From Eublepharis macularius (Eukaryota > Chordata > Lepidosauria > Squamata > Eublepharidae): a stretch of DNA of 64,000 bases. Under the pieces are notes generated by a model. That model was not told the origin of the DNA and did no database searches. It saw nothing but the letters and a program-made list of their open reading frames with translations. Numbering within the stretch: the stretch's first letter is position 1; each line of letters starts with the position of its first letter. The position numbers and the translations under genes were made by a program. Shown here piece by piece: positions 1-9,559 of this stretch. Location of the stretch: NCBI RefSeq assembly GCF_028583425.1, contig NC_072801.1, positions 58,791,766 to 58,855,765 of the forward strand, given 5' to 3'.

Positions 1-185
1 GATGTCTTGTGTAGAGACTCTGAGCTGTGGTGGGTACTTTATCTGAGGTAAGGTCTTTTGAGTAGCAGCATCTAAAATGTGGAAATCCCACCCATGAGAG
101 ATTTGCCTGGCTTCCCCACTGTGTTTTACACAGCAAGTTAAAACTTTACTCACAGGGCCTGTGAGAAAGGGGAAATATGTAACTG

Positions 186-400
186 AGGGCCAAACTACAA
201 GTGACGAATGACACAGGTTGGACACTTGTCAGCTTCCCTCAAGTTTTGATGGTAAAGGTAGGCAGCTTGGTAGAATGTTGGACAAGTGACAGTTGAAAAG
301 TCCATTGGACAGCAGTCGGAGAGCCAAGCTGCAAGGCCAAGGTGCCTACATTTCCCATCAAAACTTGAGGGAAGCTGACAAGTGTCCAACCTGTGTTCTA
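186..400. mobile_element. Foldback MITE (DNA transposon, hAT-like end)
   Basis: Arms at about 211-262 and 342-396 are near-perfect inverted copies (ACACAGGTTGGACACTTGTC at the outside). The left side continues outward as GGGCCAAACTACAAGTGACG, a hAT-like terminus, while the right terminus is missing, so the copy looks right-truncated. Confidence 0.6.
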
Positions 401-476
401 TTGGTATTTGCTCTGTAATTGTGTTGTTATGCTGACTTTAAAGGCAGGTTGTGTTTATCTTGATGAAGGGATTTAA

Positions 477-560
477 GTCCAGTGGCACCTGAGAAACCAA
501 CAAAATTTTTAGAGTGCAAGTTTTTGAGAGTCAAAGCTCCCTTCTTCAGACACATTTCTT
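477..560 (-). mobile_element. Penelope-like end fragment with hammerhead-like motif
   Basis: Minus-strand copy of the family ending in GGTGCCACTGGACT. The 40-nt ribozyme-like segment is at 514-553 with a decayed core. It lies left of BAX-like exon 5, in sense to that gene. Confidence 0.6.
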
Positions 561-631
561 GATGAAGGCCATTTTATAGATCATTTGATAAGGCTCCCTG
601 TATTTTTAACAAACAAACATTCGCTACTCAC

Positions 632-724
632 CCAGCCCCCCTGTTGCTGGATCCAGGCAGCCAAGTGGTCCCGCAAGAAGGCCATGGCCCAATCCAACAC
701 ACTCTGGAAACAACTGGAACTAGA
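632..724 (-). CDS. BAX-like exon 5 (BH2)
   Basis: Acceptor ctccag, donor tgg|gtgagt. It encodes SSSSCFQSVLDWAMAFLRDH then LAAWIQQQGGW, matching BAX exon 5 and ending at the same Trp codon. It is four codons shorter than BAX exon 5. Confidence 0.88.
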
Positions 725-3700
725 CTGGAGTTGCAGAAAAAAAAAGTGTTCGAGAAGCAGTAGTATGATTTAAAGACAAAAGTGTCAGTGTGGCGTAGTG
801 GATAGAGTATTCCATTTGGACCAGGGGAACCCCAGGGTTTGAATCCCTGTTCTGCTGTGGAGCCCACTGGATGGTGGAAGTGATCTCTCTCTTGTCATAA
901 TATATCTCACAGGTTTGTTATGAGAGGAAAAATGGGATCCATTTTATGCCATCCTGAAGCTCCTTGGAAGAAGAGGGGAATATAAATTTGAGGGATTCAC
1001 AAAAGAGAGCAGTAAGAAAAACAGAGGTGTGCAGTGTGTAACATTTCACCCAGGACATAGCATTGCAGTCTGTTGTTTAATTATCCCCCATCCAAATGGA
1101 TACCGCTCCCCACGGTTAATTTCTACACTGAAAGGAGCATTGAGGGAAACAAAGCATGCAGAGAATGATTAACTTTAGAAGGGGCCTCCAAGGAGCAAGA
1201 GACCCATCTCCTCCTAGCAGCTTCACAAAAATCAAGAGAAAATAATTGCTGATCCCAGCAATTCCTGACAGAGACAGGTTGCAAACGACCACTAAGCAAG
1301 CAGGACAGATAACCAGGACTTCCAAAATCCTAAACCAAGCAGGGGAAACCTCCTCAAAGGGTGACCTTTTCTCTAAGCACTGGCTAGCAAAGAGTTTCAC
1401 CCTCCTGCCCATTTATTTATTTGATTACTTTTGTATTTCACTCTCCCTTCAGGGAGTTCAAGGTTACATGAGGTTTCCCTACTTTTATCCTTACAACAGC
1501 CCTGTGAGGAAGGACAATACTTGATCTATGAATACTTGATCCATCCATGAGTTGCCCAGCTGAGTAGGACCAAATGCAGCACTCTATCACTACATGAGCT
1601 CTTGCACACCTAGCTATCAAACTCTTAATCTACTTCTACAAGTCAGGATGATGAAAGAGACAGACACATTCCAAAATCCATACGGTAATCCATTTCAGTA
1701 TAAAGCAACACTGCCCCCCTGACAGTGCAGACATTCTGTTTCCTGGGTCCTCCTCCTGCCTCTTTATTTTTACCTGGGCAATGACTCTGTATGCAAAGTA
1801 GAAGAAGACGACAATCCGGCCCCAGTTGATCCCACTGGCAAACATAGTCTCAGAGACCTCGGCCAAGACTTTGAGTGGGTTGTTCCCAATGACACATTGG
1901 ACCATACTGCAAGGAGAGAGTGGTATCAATATACAGAACAGGCATCCTGGGGGAAATTGGCAAAGTTCACTGTATGTGAGAGACCGATTGGGACGGGCGA
2001 ATTGTAGCCTTGCCAGGTCTGTTTTTATTTTCACTCAAATCCACATGCTCCACCATGTACATTTACAAAGCAAGAGTGCAGGCTCAGGTTCCGTGTCAGA
2101 TTGGTTGGTCCTAATAAGAAGGTATTACGTGGATTTCATTGTTGTTTTGGGGATTTTACGTGGCTGTACAACTGTTTCAGGTTCTCCTCACCTTAAAAGC
2201 TTATGTAATCTGTGTTAGGTGACCTTAAGAAATGTCTTGTTGGAGCATATCAAGAGCCACCCAATCTAGCATTCTTTGTTGGGATTCCTGCAAATAAACA
2301 TTGGCTGGGGGGTGGGTGGGTTTCCACTGGAAACTGGCCAGTTGCCTGTGTAAGGCCAACTATCTTATAACAAGGCAGGCCATTGGTCCATTTTGCTCAG
2401 TATTGTTTATTCTGGCGGACAGGGAATCACTAGAGTTTCAGGTAAAGATCTTTCTTGTTCTTTAACTAGAAATGCTAGGGACTGAACTCAGGATCTGCTG
2501 CCTGCAAAAGAGGCTCTCTGCTCCTGTGCCTCTGCTTCTTCCATGAGCATCTTGTTCACCCCATAAAACAGACCCACTCACCTAGAGATTTCTGGATTAT
2601 TGCTGAGTTCTTGCCATAGGTGGAGCATGAATTCTCGCAGTGAGGTGACCTGGGCAGAATCTGGCACATTCTCTCTAGCCATCAACATGTCTTCCCTGCT
2701 CAGTTGCTCCACCAAGGCCCTCTGGGGATGATCACCTGCAAGTTGCTGAAACAGAGATCTGATAAACCTGTTTTTTAAAAAAGGACAGAAGCATGTTAAA
2801 AGGGGGTGTCCTTAAGTAATTAGAGAAAGGGGAGACCTAGTGGGGATTCTAGATTACCACCCTCTGAGTGGGAGATAAACAAGACTTGAGATTCTCTGAG
2901 TACAGATCTAGTTTGCAGAATGGGGTGTTTGGAGGGGGGGGGCTGACAGTCCCCTGGATACTTGGGAAGGGCTAAGGCAGCAAGGTCTGATGGGGAAAAG
3001 AGGTTTGGAGATGTAAGAGCTTCTTAATCATGCTCATGGAATGAGAGTACCAATCTCACCTACCCAAAGAGCAGGGCCCTTCCAATTCGAAGGATGTATG
3101 AAAGGTTGTCAGGAGCCCCTGGGCAAGAAACACACAGAAGACAGGATTAGTTCTGCAGCTCCCAAGATTCTATACTCCCTCTTGCGTTAACCCCTCAATT
3201 TGTACTCCCCTCTTCTTTGTCTGAGATCAGAGAAATCTACATTCCTTTTATTGTGCCACACACAATGATCTTGGAACTGAACCAATTCAATCACCCCCCT
3301 CTCCAACACAATGTAACATAGTGAAATTGTTTTATAGATGTTGCAATTTTTCAGGCAGGGTGTTTATTTTCTGGGGAACAGGAAAAAATAACACACAGGA
3401 AGCTGCCTTATCTTGCACCAAGCTAACTCAATACTGCCTGCTGTAGTGATTTTCTAAGGTCTTTGGACAGAAAAGACCAGGGCTTTTTTTCACCAGGAAC
3501 ACGGTGGAACGGCATTCCGGCACCTCTTAAAATGGTCACATGGCTGGTGGCCCCGCGCCTGATCTCCAGACAGAGGGGAGTTTAGATTGCCCTCCGTGCT
3601 CTGAGCGGTGCGGAGGGCAATCTAAACTCCCCTCTGTCTGGAGATCAGGGGACGGGGCCACTGGCTATGTGACCATTTTTGCCAAGGGCAATTTAAACTT

Positions 3701-6700
3701 TAAAAAACTCCCCCCTTGTTCCAGCTGACCCAAAGTGATGTCATTGTGCAGTCTTGAGTTCCACCACCTCTCTTCCCAGAAAAAAAAGCCCTGGAAAGGA
3801 CTTTTCAACACCCTGATCAACTTTAACAGGAGATGCCAGGAACTGAATTTGGGACCTTCTGCGTGCAAAGCACTTGCTCTAGCACTAAGCACAGTTCCTC
3901 TTCTCTTGCTGGATTGCTGTTGAGGAGCAAAATGGGACCCAGTTTGGCAGCTTGTTTTTCTGGCAAAGTATGATCTGTCGTGTGTACGGGATGGGAGGTG
4001 CCCTCAAAGTCATAGTTGACTTATGTCCAGAGGAGTTAGCCGTGTTAGTCTGTAGCAGCAAAATCAAAAAAAGTCCAGCAGCACCTTTAAGACTAACCAA
4101 TTTTATTGTAGCATAAGCTTTCGAGAATCACAGTTCTCTTTGTCAGATGCATGGAGGGCAGAAAGAAACTGGTCAAATATAGAGGAGGAGAGGGGAGGGG
4201 AGGAGGAGAGGAGGGATGTAAACAACTCCTTTGATATGGAGATGCAAACAGCTCCTTTTGATGTGGGGATCAGTTTGCTTGTGTAAAGGTTCAAAGGAGT
4301 TTGCCGTGTTAGTCTGTAGTAGCAAAAACAAAAAGAGTCCAGCTGCACCTCCAAGACCATACAATTCCACTGCAGCACAAGCCTTCGATAAGTTGACTTA
4401 TGGTGACCCCTGGTGGAGTTCTCAAGGTAAGAAACTATCAGAGGTGGTTTGCTATTGCCTGCTCCCATCCAATTACTAACCCGGGCCAACCCTGTTTAGC
4501 TTCTGAGATCTGACAAGATCCGGCTCACCTGGGTCATTCAGGCAAGCCATAATTTGTCATACTTGGAATATAAACTTCACAACTTGGTTATTATGTGCAG
4601 AATTCTGAAAATCAGAATACACGGGTGCTGGGGTGCCAACAGGCCTGGAGAAAGATGTCTCATCCATTTAATAGAGGTTTAACAGGAAATTCCCAGAATT
4701 TCTTCTATTGGATTTTTGGCCCAACTCTGTGTTAGATAGGAATACCAGAACTCTTGTCTCAATATTAGTTGCCTCTGCTCGTCTGGTCATTGCTGGGAAT
4801 TGGAAATCCCTCAAAGGCCCATTGCTAAAAAAATGGTATCAGAAAATTTGGGAGCAATATCTGATGGGTAGGATTATGCATAATCCGGTTTTTGGGAACT
4901 TGCATATGGCAGTCCCTTTATTTGAATATGATGAGATCTGGAAACCAATTTTAGATGTTTTAAATGCCAAAGAAGTAATTCCCCCCACGCAACAAAGTTA
5001 AAAAGCTCATTTATTGTAATTCTTGGGTTTTTAACAATTTGCCAAGAGTGGTTTTGATAATGTCTTTTATGGCTTAGTTTTAATCCCTTTCTTGTTTGTA
5101 CAGTATGGTTTTATCATTTCTTGTATTAAATTTGGATAAATATATTTTTTTAAAAATTAAATTAAAAAACAAAATAAAAAACAGGATGTTATTCACTGCC
5201 ACGTCATGAAAGCTACAGGTGCTAGTTTCCACACATTAAACCTCTTTTAAACGGAAAGGCTATTTTTCTCCATGCAACTCTTACAGATGTTGGTCTGCAA
5301 TGATTACATGGTAGAGACCATAGCAAGAGCCGTGACCCATCCATATGTATATCTCCATTGCAATATAATTGCATATATAATTGTAACTGTAATTTGGATG
5401 TTTTTAGAATTGTTAATTATAACAACTGTTTTATATATTTTAACCTTTACGTATTTTGTAATCCGCCCTGAGCTGGAAATGTGGGGAGGGCGGAATAAAA
5501 ATTGAAAGTAAACAAATAAATAAGGACAATAAAAAAGGGAGAACCCTGCATGAGAAGGATAAACAAAGAGGTTGGAACAAAACAAGTAAATTAAATATAA
5601 TTACAAACATAATAAAAAATAATAAAAGACTGGTATATAATGTAACCAAACAAACTAAAGTACAAAACGGTGATTAAAAACAGTAACAGTGTTGTTATAG
5701 TAGCAGTCTGGATCTCGGCAGCAATTGCCAAAAACAATGGCAATGTACCACATGCATGACAGTTAGAGTTTCCAACAGGCTTGGACAAAACTGGCCTGTC
5801 CCTTTAATAAAGACTTAATACATAAAAATGGGCACCTGGAGCTTTTCATAGCATGGAGGTAAATTACATCTCTGGGTTAGTTACCAGGAGATGTAATTTA
5901 GTTCCATTAGGCCTCTATTAAAGGCAAAGGACCTTTTTTTCCTCTCCAGGTAGATGACAACTCTAAATCTGCATAACCAGATAACCTCAGGGACAGGAAA
6001 ATATCACACAATGAGACCCTAAGGGCCGATCCAAACATTACAACATTCTTGCACAAAAGCTGCAAATACACATGTTGATAGATGCTGGTGCAGTGGGTCT
6101 GTGGCTCAGTGTCACAGCATGCACTGTGCGTGAAGAAAGAACCTGCATTAGTCCCTGGCACCCCCTCATTTAAAATAGCAGGGCACTGGAAAATGCCTCT
6201 CCTGAGCACTTTGCCAGTGGCTGCCAGGCAAAAAATTTGTAACATCCTGCCTGACAAAGATCTCTGGGGAGTTTGAATGCTGGGCAGTGTTTTGTTCTCA
6301 TTTGGTTGGTTCTAGTAAAGGGTATTAACATGGATTTTTTTTTAAGGTGAGTAGCCATGATGGTTTGCAGTAGAACAGCAGGATTTGAGTCCAGTGGTAC
6401 CTCAAGAGACCAGCAGGATTTTCAGGGTAATGAGCTTTCAAGAGTCAAAGCTCCTTTCTTCAGATACTAGAAGGAATGGAAGCTGGGCTCAGCGTTCTCT
6501 ATTCCTACTTGTATCTAAAGAAGGGAGCTCTGACTCTCGAAGATGCATTTCATTCTTGTATTTTGCGCAGCCCGATATGGCTGTACAATTTTTTCGACTG
6601 GGATCCGTGGCCTGTCTAGTGTCACATGTTCACAGTCTAAGAGTGGGAGCAGGAAAGTCCCCTATTCTGACAAAACGTGAACCAGCATCTTTTAGGATCA

Positions 6701-7266
6701 GCCCCCCCTCCCCCATTATGAACATACCACCGCCCCGTCCCAGTAGTCCAAAGAATTCCTGCAATGGACGCACCGAAGCCCTCTAAAAACACGACCTTAA
6801 CGCGATGTACCGAAGATCGTCTCAAATTTAAGCACAACTTAAGATCAGCATCACGTATGCACAAGCGACGTTTCTCCGCGGCAACTGCAGAACAGGCGAC
6901 GCTGCTGCTCACAACTCGCTCGGACAACAGAGAAAGTTGGAAGAATCTCTTTCCAAACTCAGTTTCGGGTGGGCAGCCGTGTTGGGCTGCAGTGGAAGAG
7001 CAAGATTCGGGTCCCGGAGAACCTTTGAGAGCATCTAGATTTCCAGGGGATGCGCTTCCCTTGGAAATCTAGTTGGTGCTCCGGGCCCCGGATCTTGCTC
7101 TCCAAAGTTAGCCGCGGGTTCGAATCCGCCGGAGTCCTTTTGGCTCGGTAGGTAAACCGCAGCCCGAGCCGCCACACCGCAGCTCGCGGCCTCCTCCAAG
7201 CGCCGTCCTACCTGGCCCCGCGGAGGATGGAAGGCGCTGCAGGCTGGGCGCTGCCTCGGCAGCCAT
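632..7266 (-). CDS. BAX-like BCL2-family gene, five exons visible, 3' partial
   Basis: Exons (minus): 7212-7266, 3064-3118, 2582-2767, 1774-1906, 632-724, all with AG/GT borders and one open frame of 174 aa. The product is a multidomain BCL2-family protein related to BAX and BAK, which form outer-mitochondrial-membrane pores in apoptosis. BH1 is at about residues 120-135 (MFASGINWGRIVVFFY) and BH2 at 167-174 (WIQQQGGW). At the BH3 position (80-91) the sequence is LREFMLHLWQEL, so the usual Gly-Asp pair is Trp-Gln. The intron phases 1,2,2,0,0 equal those of BAX at 13.7-21.3 kb, so it is read as a tandem paralogue. The C-terminal anchor exon was not found in 1-631 and should lie to the left. 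The start ATG sits in a CpG island and parallels BAX exon 1. Whether it still kills cells cannot be told from sequence. Confidence 0.85.
785..995 (+). mobile_element. tRNA-derived squamate SINE
   Basis: GTGGCGTAGTGGATAGAG (A-box region) and GGGTTTGAATCCC (B box), then a tail ending in gggaatataaatttg. It lies in BAX-like intron 4. Confidence 0.7.
1405..1620 (-). mobile_element. Degraded squamate SINE
   Basis: Reverse copy; the piece ATCCTTACAACAGCCCTGTG is the diagnostic body of this SINE group seen in reverse. The tRNA head is eroded. Confidence 0.5.
1774..1906 (-). CDS. BAX-like exon 4 (BH1 core)
   Basis: Acceptor ccttgcag, donor cag|gtaaaa. It carries ETMFASGINWGRIVVFFYF, the BH1 motif. 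SGINWGR is closer to BAK than to the BAX form DGTFNWGR. Confidence 0.93.
2370..2530 (-). mobile_element. tRNA-derived SINE (CTCAGTGGTAGAGCA type)
   Basis: Reverse copy with ggtccattttgctcagtattg at the tail side and gggactgaactcaggat around the B box. It sits in BAX-like intron 3. Confidence 0.55.
2582..2767 (-). CDS. BAX-like exon 3 (helix 1 end and BH3 position)
   Basis: Begins FIRSLFQQLAG, aligned with FIRDRA of BAX, and ends just after the BH3-equivalent LREFMLHLWQEL and SNNPEIS. Donor is ag|gtgagt. The exon is 186 nt, against 165 nt in the neighbouring BAX. Confidence 0.87.
3064..3118 (-). CDS. BAX-like exon 2
   Basis: Acceptor cttgcccag, donor gtaggtg. It encodes GAPDNLSYILRIGRALLFG, the counterpart of BAX helix 1 (SDQILKTGTLLLKG). 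Entry phase 1, exit phase 2. Confidence 0.85.
3395..3905 (-). mobile_element. tRNA-derived SINE split by a hAT MITE
   Basis: Left part 3395-3477 (caagctaactcaatactgcc) and right part 3794-3905 (gatgccaggaactgaatttg and the A-box end) together form one reverse SINE. The interruption is the element at 3478-3793. Confidence 0.75.
3478..3793. mobile_element. hAT-type MITE with long internal hairpin
   Basis: Ends are CAGGGCTTTTTTTC and GAAAAAAAAGCCCTG. Flanks are an 8-bp near-duplication, gaaaagac (3470-3477) and gaaaggac (3794-3801), as hAT elements make. Inside, about 3530-3680 is an inverted repeat with arms of about 60 bp around a short loop. Confidence 0.8.
4024..4390 (-). mobile_element. 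Penelope-like ends in tandem
   Basis: Two copies in the same minus orientation (about 4024-4150 and 4290-4385), each with the series GGTGCT-GCTGGACTC, CTACTACAGACTAACACGGC. They are joined by a CTCC-rich spacer. The left copy carries a 40-nt hammerhead-like motif at 4111-4150 with altered core. The same composite recurs in plus orientation at 44330-44610. Confidence 0.65.
4385..4555 (-). mobile_element. 5S-rRNA-derived SINE
   Basis: Reverse copy; CTTCTGAGATCTGACAAGAT and CCCATCCAATTACTAACC match in reverse the 5S internal-promoter region (GATCTCGGAAGCTAAGCAGG, TTAGTACTTGGATGGGAG). Confidence 0.7.
4690..5165 (+). mobile_element. L1-type LINE 3' end
   Basis: A partial frame at 4708-5001 has the L1 ORF2 C-terminal look (LVASARLVIAGNWKS, LLKKWYQKIWEQYLMGRI), followed by a 3' UTR and an A-rich tail ending near 5165. 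5'-truncated. Confidence 0.65.
5380..5530 (+). mobile_element. LINE 3' tail
   Basis: The tail TAATCCGCCCTGAGCTGG...GGGAGGGCGGAATAAAAATT with AAATAAATAA repeats is the usual 3' end of an abundant squamate LINE or its SINE partner. CR1/L2 assignment is not certain. Confidence 0.5.
6355..6580. mobile_element. Penelope-like inverted pair with two hammerhead-like motifs
   Basis: A minus copy (motif 6427-6467) faces a plus remnant (motif 6511-6546). It starts at 6365 with tttgcagtagaacagcagga. It lies in BAX-like intron 1, so the minus motif is sense to the gene. Confidence 0.6.
6965..7105. mobile_element. Penelope-like inverted pair inside a CpG island
   Basis: GCAGCCGTGTTGGGCTGCAG and AGAGCAAGATTCGGGTCC match the family's 3' segment. 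The right half is the inverted copy (CCCCGGATCTTGCTCT). It ends about 110 bp from BAX-like exon 1 on the intron side and has become CpG-rich. Confidence 0.5.
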
Positions 7267-7740
7267 CCCGGACGCCGGGCCGGCGGCTCTTCTCAGAAGC
7301 GCCTCCCCTCGACCGAAGAGCGCGCCGGCGCCGGCAGCCCGCCAGGAGGCCGGCCTGCTCTGCAGGAGGGAAGGGGGCTCCAGAGGGCCGGCGAAGGGCG
7401 CGGGCGGCGAGAACGAAGCGCGCTCTTGCCCGGAGAGCCACACCGGACCGTCAGCAGGGAGCCGAGCGGCGGCGACCGGGCAGATGGCGCTGGGCAACCA
7501 GCAGGGCAGCCCGATGGAGAGTGTCACAGGGGCCTTAGAAGGCTGTGATTTCGATAGCGCTGGGGCTGGGAAAGGGAGAGCTCGGAAAGCCGCGAGTCGC
7601 CAGCCCAGAGAACGGAAAGAAGCCGGAGAGGGAGAAGTTCCCCAGCAGGGTGAGACGGGGAAAGAACCTCCAGAGGTCCCGGGACGTCTCTGCGTGAGTC
7701 ACCGCGCGCCACCTGTCCCTCCTTAATCTGTCTCCAAGAC
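7000..7740. promoter_or_regulatory. CpG island with BAX-like exon 1
   Basis: Dense CpG from about 6970 to 7740, very unlike the AT-rich flanks. It contains the minus-strand first exon at 7212-7266. Open frames on the plus strand here (for example from 7227) are composition effects. Core promoter and start site cannot be fixed by eye. Confidence 0.7.
7212..7266 (-). CDS. BAX-like exon 1
   Basis: ATG at 7266-7264, 18 codons (MAAEAAPSLQRLPSSAGP) plus one base, then donor g|gtagga. It lies in a CpG island. The short Ala/Pro-rich leader and phase-1 end match BAX exon 1. Confidence 0.72.
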
Positions 7741-9255
7741 AGCACGCAGGGAGGAGTGGGAACGTGACGCCGGCTGGAGACAAAGCAAGTTTCGCGGTGG
7801 ACTTTGCGCTCGCTCAGCGCCGTGTGGAGCCCGGGCTGGGGCCCCATCGTCCCGGAGGACAGATGTCCAGACCAGAGACTCACGCAGAAGCCCGAGGGTC
7901 AGGCTCCGAAAACATGCACGCTCAAACCAAAGTTTCCTGGCAAAGAGAGTGAACTGGTTCATTTTAATTCCAGAAACAAACCAGACGTTACGAATTCCAC
8001 GTGTTTATTTGCTACACTTTAAAGTTATAGTTATCCATTATCTGTGCGAAGGGGACTGAAAACGATGGGGGAGGCAGAAGCTGCTTCTCTCCGCTGCGGT
8101 CACCAGCACAAAAAGGCTGCGGTGCACCAGGAGGCACAAAGCTCTGTCGTCATGTGTGATACAGTTCTTGTTCCATCCACCAACAAACAGAAAGACTTTG
8201 TAATGGGGCAGGGGGGCACCCTGCATTGAACACATTTATTTAGTCATGTTGACACATGGAGAACACAAGGCAGGTGGAACTCTACACAAGAAATCTTACA
8301 TGGGGACACTGAAGTGACTTGCTTTCTGTGTGGTCTTATATTCAATGTCTCCCTAGCAGTGCATGTGTATCCACAATGGGAGAACAAGTGTAAGATCTTT
8401 CACTTGACTGTCCCTGTGCAGAGGGGTTAGTTTCTCTGCAACAGGGTTGTGTGCTAGAAAATGTAAACATGCCAAGAAAAGTTGGCGCACAACTGGCGGT
8501 TGGCGCACAACTGATGCTCGTTCTGCTGGGCATGGGAAATGCAAAGATGCCCCCGCTGAGCCCTGAAGCCTCTTGAATGTCACTGCTTTGAGACTTCAGC
8601 TACAGCAGACCGGGTTGCAAACACAACCAAGTCATAGGATAAACTACACTTATTGTTAGGAAGTTGTGTCCTGTCCCCATCCCCCCACTAGACTTCTTTG
8701 CTGTTCGAGGGTGAAAAGGCCCTGCTTTATAGCCCCAGCAGAATTTCAGACAGCAGGTGGGTAGGAAGGCAATACTATCGTGGAATGCCCCCCCCCAAAC
8801 CTAATGGAAGTAGGAAATCAAGGCAAAAAGTTCTGAGCCCCCCCCCCGCTGTGCTTCCTTTCTGTGGGCAGTGAAGCCTTAATACCACTTTTTCAGTTTC
8901 TCTCTTAAAATACATGGTTTACTGGCAACCCCAGCTGATAGTCTTTTCCTTTGGGAAATTGTAAGAACTGTAAGAGGCTGAAAGCTGCCCTGGCTGAGGT
9001 GTAAGGCGTGTGTTAAATATTTCAATTAATTCAGTTTTGGCATGCCTCTTGGGACTCTGCAGCATTGAGAAATCTCTTAGCAATGGTAGATAGGAGCAGA
9101 GAAAACAATATTGCAAAGGAAAAGTCATGTTTGAAGCCCCAGTTACTGACTGCTCACCTGGCCTCTTTTCCACCTTTAGTAAACTACAACCAATCTATTC
9201 AAACTTTTAAAAAAACACTGACGTAGAAAACCTCTCTGCCCCACTGCCCCTGGCC
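7740..9255. other. Intergenic stretch, nothing recognised
   Basis: No coding exon or confident repeat seen. A short tandem duplication, GTTGGCGCACAACTG, occurs twice at about 8482-8513, and there are C homopolymers near 8791 and 8840. Confidence 0.5.
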
Positions 9256-9257
9256 AA

Positions 9258-9550
9258 TTAAATTCTGCCAGGCAGAGTGGTAAGCTGCAGTACTGCAGCC
9301 CAACCTCTGCTCACAACCTGAGTTCGATCCTGGCGGAAGCTGGGTTCAGATAGCCAGCTCAAGGTCCATCCTTCCAAGGTCGGTAAAGTGAGTACCCAGT
9401 TTCCTGGAGGTAAAGTGTAGATGACTGGGGAAGGGAAGGCAATGGCAAACCACCCCATAACAAAAGTCTGCCAAGAAAACATTGTGATGCAACGTCCTCC
9501 CATGGGTCAGTAATGAGCCAGTGCTTGCACAGGGGGTTTACCTGTACCTT
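9258..9550 (+). mobile_element. tRNA-derived SINE with GGCAATGGCAAACCACCCC body
   Basis: Head GAGTGGTAAGCTGCAGTACT and B-box-like GAGTTCGATCCTGGCGG, then TGGGTTCAGATAGCC, the body GGCAATGGCAAACCACCCC and GTGATGCAACGTC. A reverse copy lies at 61850-62165. Confidence 0.75.
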
Positions 9551-9559
9551 TACTCCTAT

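Noticed and set aside
1-631. Search for the last (membrane-anchor) exon of the BAX-like gene
   Set aside because: No hydrophobic exon with an acceptor and a YFGTP- or BAK-like motif was found; most of the stretch is repeats.
7108-7130. B-box-like GGTTCGAATCC in the BAX-like CpG island
   Set aside because: No A box at the right distance and no acceptor stem; chance or a repeat scrap.
7227-7726. Plus-strand open frames in the CpG island
   Set aside because: GC-driven frames opposite the BAX-like first exon; no domain or splice pattern.
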